From the NCBI GenBank assembly GCA_024403005.1, contig JAKSSQ010000073.1:1-8427 (forward strand): a stretch of DNA of 8,427 bases, given 5' to 3'. How positions within the stretch are numbered: the stretch's first letter is position 1; every line of letters starts with the position of its first letter. Of the stretch, positions 5,051 to 8,427 are shown in pieces. The notes under the pieces are model-generated. The model worked only from the letters and a program-made list of their open reading frames with translations, was not told where the DNA came from and did not search any database. Both the position numbers and the translations under genes were made by a program. This DNA is from Clostridia bacterium (lineage in GTDB: Bacteria > Bacillota > Clostridia > Peptostreptococcales > Anaerovoracaceae).

Positions 5051-5093
5051 CCATTTGTCCGGAACTGCGGTTTCCGCATTACCGGACAGGTGG
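5051..5093 (+). repeat. Long hairpin sharing its arms with the next element
   Basis: CCATTTGTCCGG (5051-5062) pairs along its whole length with CCGGACAGGTGG (5082-5093), using two G-U pairs on the plus strand, and encloses a second stem TGCGG (5066-5070) / CCGCA (5074-5078). The TGTCCGG core also forms the ends of the 5139-5361 element. GGTTTCC occurs three times here at an exact 23-base period (5046, 5069, 5092). No T tract follows, so it is not a standard terminator for the uxu operon. Confidence 0.7.
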
Positions 5094-5138
5094 TTTCCTG
5101 AGGACGGATTATTCATGCATGATGTAATTGATTATTCC

Positions 5139-5361
5139 CTGTCCGGCATGGCACTTCGTCGACTAGACGTCTGACCTTGTGTTTCAACGGCTCACTTCGC
5201 GTGAACTTGGGGTACGCAAAGGGGACTCCGCTCCTTTCTACCGTCGAAAGTCGCTCCAGACATCCCTTTGCCGCACAAGTGCGCCCCCAAGTTATTACGC
5301 TCGTTTGCCGGAAACACTGGCGGTCATCCGCCAAAGTCTCCTTTAGTGCCACGCCGGACAG
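5139..5361. repeat. 223-base GC-rich structured element closed by a 17-bp inverted repeat
   Basis: The ends CTGTCCGGCATGGCACT (5139-5155) and AGTGCCACGCCGGACAG (5345-5361) are inverted repeats with 16 of 17 matches. Within them lie CGTC/GACG (5157-5160, 5166-5169), TCAC/GTGA around a TTCGC loop (5192-5204), a 9-bp stem AACTTGGGG/CCCCAAGTT (5204-5212, 5285-5293) that holds GCAAAGGG/CCCTTTGC (5216-5223, 5264-5271), CTTTC/GAAAG (5234-5250) and CGCAC/GTGCG (5272-5283), then GTTT/AAAC (5303-5315) and TGGCGG/CCGCCA (5318-5333). The single mismatch in the outer stem becomes a G-U pair only in a minus-strand RNA. The frames that cross it have no ribosome sites and no family likeness. No transposase or clear target duplication is seen. 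It could be a palindromic mobile repeat or a structured RNA. Confidence 0.75.
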
Positions 5362-5395
5362 AAGTTTAAACATTAAGTATAATATTCAAATATAT

Positions 5396-5430
5396 AAAAA
5401 CGGAGACCGATGGCGAGGTCTCTGCTTTTA
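5396..5430. terminator. Small bidirectional terminator-like hairpin
   Basis: GAGACC (5403-5408) pairs with GGTCTC (5417-5422) around an eight-base loop. On the minus strand it is followed by CGTTTTTATATA, on the plus strand by TGCTTTTA. It could end a plus-strand transcript from the uxu side or from the structured element, or a minus-strand transcript coming from the right. A TATAAT at 5378-5383 has no fitting -35 box. Confidence 0.5.
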
Positions 5431-5487
5431 TGTGATGGCGAACTTTGATTTAATAAGATTACCTCTGGGACGTTTTTAAGCTGGTTA

Positions 5488-5772
5488 TATACCCGAAATA
5501 TTTAAAAAGATTTGCTGCCGGGTACATTTTTGAAACTGCTGCACGAAAATCTTTAAGTTTCATTTTTTCGGGTATTTTTTACCCGAAAATTCTTGATTTC
5601 CTGCGTTAATTGGCTCAACAATCGGCAAATAATATCCGATAGAATTGTCCTTTTTAAATCTCGGGTATCTTCCCTGTATTAAACTACACAAATCTGCCTA
5701 ATTTCTCAAATTTCGGGTACTTGATAAAAAAAACTACCCAAAATCCGAAGAGAACAAGATTATCGGGTACAT
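5488..5772. repeat. Eight dispersed TCGGGTA-type motifs in AT-rich DNA
   Basis: The motif (T)CGGGTA(C) appears at about 5519-5525, 5568-5574, 5661-5667, 5713-5720 and 5763-5770, and inverted at 5490-5496, 5580-5586 and 5735-5740 (the last as TACCCA). Three pairs are inverted: 5490/5519, 5568/5580 (TTTTCGGGTA and TACCCGAAAA, a perfect 10-bp dyad around five T) and 5713/5735. The copies at 5519 and 5763 share a longer context, CGGGTACATT followed by ACTGCT and CA. The rest of 5425-5880 is AT-rich, with no credible ORF or RNA gene seen. Confidence 0.6.
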
Positions 5773-5880
5773 TAGTACTGCTTCATGCAATATTTCGCTT
5801 GACCAAATGCATGCCCGGCAGTTTATTATGATTTTATTCTCGCATCATGGCAAAAAGATAGTACTTCTACCATAAACTAA

Positions 5881-5909
5881 ACAAGAAGAGGCTTATTTCC
5901 TCTTCTTGT
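5881..5909 (-). terminator. Terminator of the two-gene operon 5919-8427
   Basis: ACAAGAAGAGG (5881-5891) pairs with CCTCTTCTTGT (5899-5909), 11 bp with a seven-base loop, ten bases after the stop codon of the gene at 5919. On the minus strand it is followed by TTAGTTTATGG, on the plus strand by CTCTTTTTCC, so it may work in both directions. Confidence 0.85.
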
Positions 5910-5918
5910 CTCTTTTTC

Positions 5919-6923
5919 CTAGCTTGGAAGTTTCTGTACGTCGTTGGAATTTTCGAGTGCTTCTGCTGCCTTTACCTGGACTTTTCCAATCTCTTTTTCC
6001 TTGGAAGAGGTCTTTGTAACAGTGTCTTTAAGCATTTTCTGTACTGCTTTCTGCTTATCTTCTACAGTTTTGCCTTCCTCCCAGAAATTTTCTTTATATG
6101 CATCGTACAGTTTCTTAATGCTTCCGTTAGCACCCATACCGATTACAAGTCTCATTACATCGGCATCTTCGCTTGCAAGTTCTTTAACTGCAGATTGGAA
6201 AGTATCCATTACAATCCAGTCTTTCTCATATTCAGGAGATCCGAATTCATAGCCAAGCTTTTCACTTTCGAGAGCTTTCTCAATCATGCTGTAATTTTCA
6301 ATGCCTTTTTTCAGATCCGGTAAATCTCTGACCTTTGTCTCAATGGTCTTGTAACCGTAACTCATCTGATTGATTTGGGCTAACTCTGCATCATATTTTT
6401 CCTGTTCAGCTCGGTACGCATTCATTTCCGGAGTACCTTCACCACCGAAAAATCTACCGACACTGTCTATCAGTCGATTAAGGAATCCCGGCTTAACAGG
6501 AGCCTCAAGTTTTTGCTTTGCACTGACTGAAAAAATAGAATAGTAACCCGACAATTCATCTTTACTAATCGGTTCGCTGGCATAGAGATTTAATTTGTTG
6601 TCTTCTGCTTCTTCAAAATATACATGACGAGGACGATTTCCGGCCTTTTCATCCAGAATCATGATACCGTTTTTCTTCATTGCATCACATGCATCTTTGA
6701 ATCCTGTTGTTACAGTGAAATCAATTTCATTCGATAAACCAGCTACGCCGATAGGTTCACCATATGCGTTGTAAACTCTTCCTTCTTCCATAAGCTGGGA
6801 CAGAGTTTTTCCTCCGGTTATCTCTTTAAATGCATCATCTATGGCCTTAAAAGGTTCTACATCAGTCTGGAATCTTTCAACATTTTCTAAATTTTTGCGG
6901 ACACGCTTTACTTCAATACCCAT
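5919..6923 (-). CDS. Unknown 334-residue soluble protein
   Basis: Not recognised. No signal peptide, membrane span or catalytic motif is seen. The N-terminal third (1-140) is mixed alpha/beta (GRVYNAYGEPIGVAGLSNEI, RPRHVYFEEAED). An amphipathic aromatic stretch KPGFLNRLIDSVGRFFGG (144-161) follows and marks a break before a mostly helical, charged region (165-320) with an aromatic DAYKENFWEEG (275-285). There is a single cysteine (79). The start ATG has AGGAG seven bases upstream. It is the second gene of a pair: only 35 bases separate it from the gene upstream, and a strong terminator follows, so the two products probably work together, possibly as cytoplasmic structural or scaffold proteins. 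Its codons are visibly richer in A and T than those of uxuA. Confidence 0.85.
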   Translation of the reverse strand: MGIEVKRVRKNLENVERFQTDVEPFKAIDDAFKEITGGKTLSQLMEEGRVYNAYGEPIGVAGLSNEIDFTVTTGFKDACDAMKKNGIMILDEKAGNRPRHVYFEEAEDNKLNLYASEPISKDELSGYYSIFSVSAKQKLEAPVKPGFLNRLIDSVGRFFGGEGTPEMNAYRAEQEKYDAELAQINQMSYGYKTIETKVRDLPDLKKGIENYSMIEKALESEKLGYEFGSPEYEKDWIVMDTFQSAVKELASEDADVMRLVIGMGANGSIKKLYDAYKENFWEEGKTVEDKQKAVQKMLKDTVTKTSSKEKEIGKVQVKAAEALENSNDVQKLPS

Positions 6924-6958
6924 AGTTTTTCTCCTATATTAAACTTGATTTAATTCTC

Positions 6959-8427
6959 TTAATTAGCCAGCTGCGGATCTTCTGCAAGAACCTTATTGTC
7001 CTGCTCAGCAGCCTTGCTCAGGTTCTTGTTATTCTGGAGTTCTGCTGCCTTCTGCTGCTCGGGCTTCTGTGCAATGGCATTCTTTTGAACCTTTGCGATG
7101 GTTTCGGGAGCACGCTTGACCACATCAAGGAGATACTTGGGCTTCATGTTCTTAAATGCATCCTTTTGGGGGAATGCATCGCTGATAAACTGATCGAGAG
7201 CCGCGTCTCCATTCTCGGGATCGGTGATAAGATCCGTTACTGCAGAAGCAGTATCCTTCTTCTTTGCAAAGGATGAGATCTCCAGTAATACGCTTACCAG
7301 AGAAGAAACCTTGGAGGAAGTCTGCAAGTCTTTATTAAAGAGTTCGGGGTCGCTGATACGCTGCGCCGGAAGGTTCTTCTTATCAAATACAAAGGCAAAG
7401 CCCTCGTTATTTTTATTGACCTCATCCTCCGTTACGTCACCCTTCAGAGCGCCTGTTTTTTCGCCGTAGAGCACAAGCTCTCCGCGAATGATGTCCTTCA
7501 TGAGGCCTTCCTTTTCTTCTGCAGTAAGGCTTGTGTTTTCAAACTCAGCTGTCATGAGTCTCTTTTTTGCATCGATGCCCTTTGTAATGGCATCCGTTGC
7601 TCTCAGCTGTCTTCTTAAGCCGTGGATTGTCTTATCGACATCCAGTTCGGTATTCACGTCATAGAGAACGTTCAGAGCATCGTAGTTTGCCAGCTTTTCG
7701 ATATGGTCGTAGTAGTCCGGGTGCTGTTCTTCAATAAATTTGTGCTGATTACGGATTACTTCCTGCTCCTGCTCGCCAGTCAGCTTATTCTTTTTATCCG
7801 AAAGAGAAGCATTCGTTCTTTTCATTTCCGCACTTACAGTATTAATCTCGTCCATGTGAGCAGCCTTAAAGGCTTCTTTTGCCGCAAGATTCTGTTCTTT
7901 CTTTACGGCTGCTTCTGCCTTCAGCTGAGCACATCTTTCACGTACCGCCTGATTGAGTTCAGGATCTGCCTCCATCATATCGACATAAGCGTTCATGAAC
8001 CGATTCATGGCTCTGGTTGCTGCAGAGGTAGAAGCCTGGCATGCGACAAAGTGTCTGGATGCAAAGGCAAGGCCGTTTGCGATGATGTCAACCAGTGCCT
8101 TCTTGTCACCGTTCTGGTACTGCTCGATTGCCTTTGCCGCAGCATCACGGCCTTTGGTCATGGTATTTTCAACGTATGCACCGATGCTGGGTCTTGTATC
8201 GAAGAGCTTTGTTTCCGTGTTATAGCTTTGCGCAATATCGTTAAGATACATGGTCGAATTCAGGTCTACGGTGAGCTCATTGGCAATGTTCTGGCTGTCC
8301 TTAACGGAATTTTCTCTGCACTTACCGGCAATTTCCGGTACAGCTGCAGCAGCCATGGCGATGGCAATAAAATCGACCTCTCTGACTTTGACTTTACCGT
8401 TTTCACGCTTCGGAGCCTCTCCGCTCT
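6959..8427 (-). CDS. Unknown large helix-rich protein, partial (start beyond the right edge)
   Basis: The frame is open to the last base, so the ATG at 8354-8356 is internal and the true start lies outside; 488 residues are visible. Not recognised. It begins GEAPKRENGKVKVREVDFIA, then a small alanine-rich hydrophobic stretch (IAIAMAAAAV) too weak for a membrane span. A long helical, lysine/glutamate/alanine-rich middle follows, about residues 150-220 (AQLKAEAAVKKEQNLAAKEA and similar), with coiled-coil character, and a second helical block with LRRQLRATDAI. The C-terminal 45 residues are rich in Q, N, K and A (QKPEQQKAAELQNNKNLSKA) and probably disordered. No transporter, enzyme or phage motif is seen. 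It is transcribed together with the gene at 5919. Confidence 0.85.
   Translation of the reverse strand, partial: SGEAPKRENGKVKVREVDFIAIAMAAAAVPEIAGKCRENSVKDSQNIANELTVDLNSTMYLNDIAQSYNTETKLFDTRPSIGAYVENTMTKGRDAAAKAIEQYQNGDKKALVDIIANGLAFASRHFVACQASTSAATRAMNRFMNAYVDMMEADPELNQAVRERCAQLKAEAAVKKEQNLAAKEAFKAAHMDEINTVSAEMKRTNASLSDKKNKLTGEQEQEVIRNQHKFIEEQHPDYYDHIEKLANYDALNVLYDVNTELDVDKTIHGLRRQLRATDAITKGIDAKKRLMTAEFENTSLTAEEKEGLMKDIIRGELVLYGEKTGALKGDVTEDEVNKNNEGFAFVFDKKNLPAQRISDPELFNKDLQTSSKVSSLVSVLLEISSFAKKKDTASAVTDLITDPENGDAALDQFISDAFPQKDAFKNMKPKYLLDVVKRAPETIAKVQKNAIAQKPEQQKAAELQNNKNLSKAAEQDNKVLAEDPQLAN

Noticed and set aside
5139..5361. Reading the structured element as an integron attC site or a CRISPR
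   Set aside because: No GTTRRRY / RYYYAAC core sites flank it, and there are no regularly spaced direct repeats; the multibranched folding does not fit either.
5113..5373. 86-codon minus-strand and 100-codon plus-strand frames across the structured element
   Set aside because: Both are translations of a palindromic, hairpin-filled element, lack placed ribosome sites, and show no protein-like pattern; they are by-products of the repeat structure.
5378..5430. Tiny transcript from TATAAT (5378-5383) to the hairpin at 5402-5423
   Set aside because: No fitting -35 box, and the RNA would be only about 35 bases, mostly hairpin; the TATAAT is likely chance in AT-rich DNA.
8225..8356. ATG at 8354-8356 as the start of the large unknown gene
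   Set aside because: The frame stays open with ordinary coding content to the end of the window and no ribosome site precedes this ATG, so it is taken as internal.

Overview
The window most likely comes from an anaerobic, probably gut-associated member of the Bacillota (Clostridia-like). The evidence is strong AGGAG-type ribosome binding sites on nearly every gene, a UPF0340/DUF436 (TIGR01440-type) protein typical of Firmicutes, a short Gram-positive-type mannonate dehydratase and an adenosylcobalamin riboswitch. This is inferred from gene content only; no rRNA or other taxonomic marker is present.

Left part (1-2483), mainly minus strand. It holds the N-terminal part of a metallo-beta-lactamase-fold hydrolase, a carboxymuconolactone-decarboxylase/AhpD-like protein with its own promoter and terminator, and a poorly conserved stretch that may contain a decayed HPr-like fragment (minus) and a 24-codon ORF (plus). 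Next come a 96-residue unknown protein, a clear cobalamin riboswitch with its own promoter and terminator, and a 63-residue unknown protein. The riboswitch is striking because the only gene downstream of it has no recognisable cobalamin role.

Middle part (2484-5035), mainly plus strand. It holds an intact UPF0340 gene with promoter and terminator, then a hexuronate-catabolism locus. uxuA (mannonate dehydratase) is intact. Both neighbours are broken. The divergent zinc-type alcohol dehydrogenase gene has lost its whole middle but stays in frame. The downstream fructuronate reductase gene (uxuB) has lost its ATG, most of its body and its frame. Mannonate could still be dehydrated to 2-keto-3-deoxygluconate, but the step that makes mannonate from fructuronate would have to come from elsewhere.

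Gene-free stretch (5036-5918, about 880 bases). It contains a long hairpin (5051-5093), a GC-rich 223-base element closed by a 17-bp inverted repeat and packed with smaller hairpins (5139-5361), a small bidirectional terminator-like hairpin, and an AT-rich stretch with eight copies of a TCGGGTA-type motif, six of them in three inverted pairs. No coding sequence explains any of this, and it is the best candidate here for something undescribed: a structured RNA or a palindromic mobile repeat.

Right part (5919-8427), minus strand. Two adjacent genes of unknown function encode large, soluble, helix-rich proteins. They probably form one operon ending at a strong hairpin at 5881-5909; the upstream gene runs off the window.
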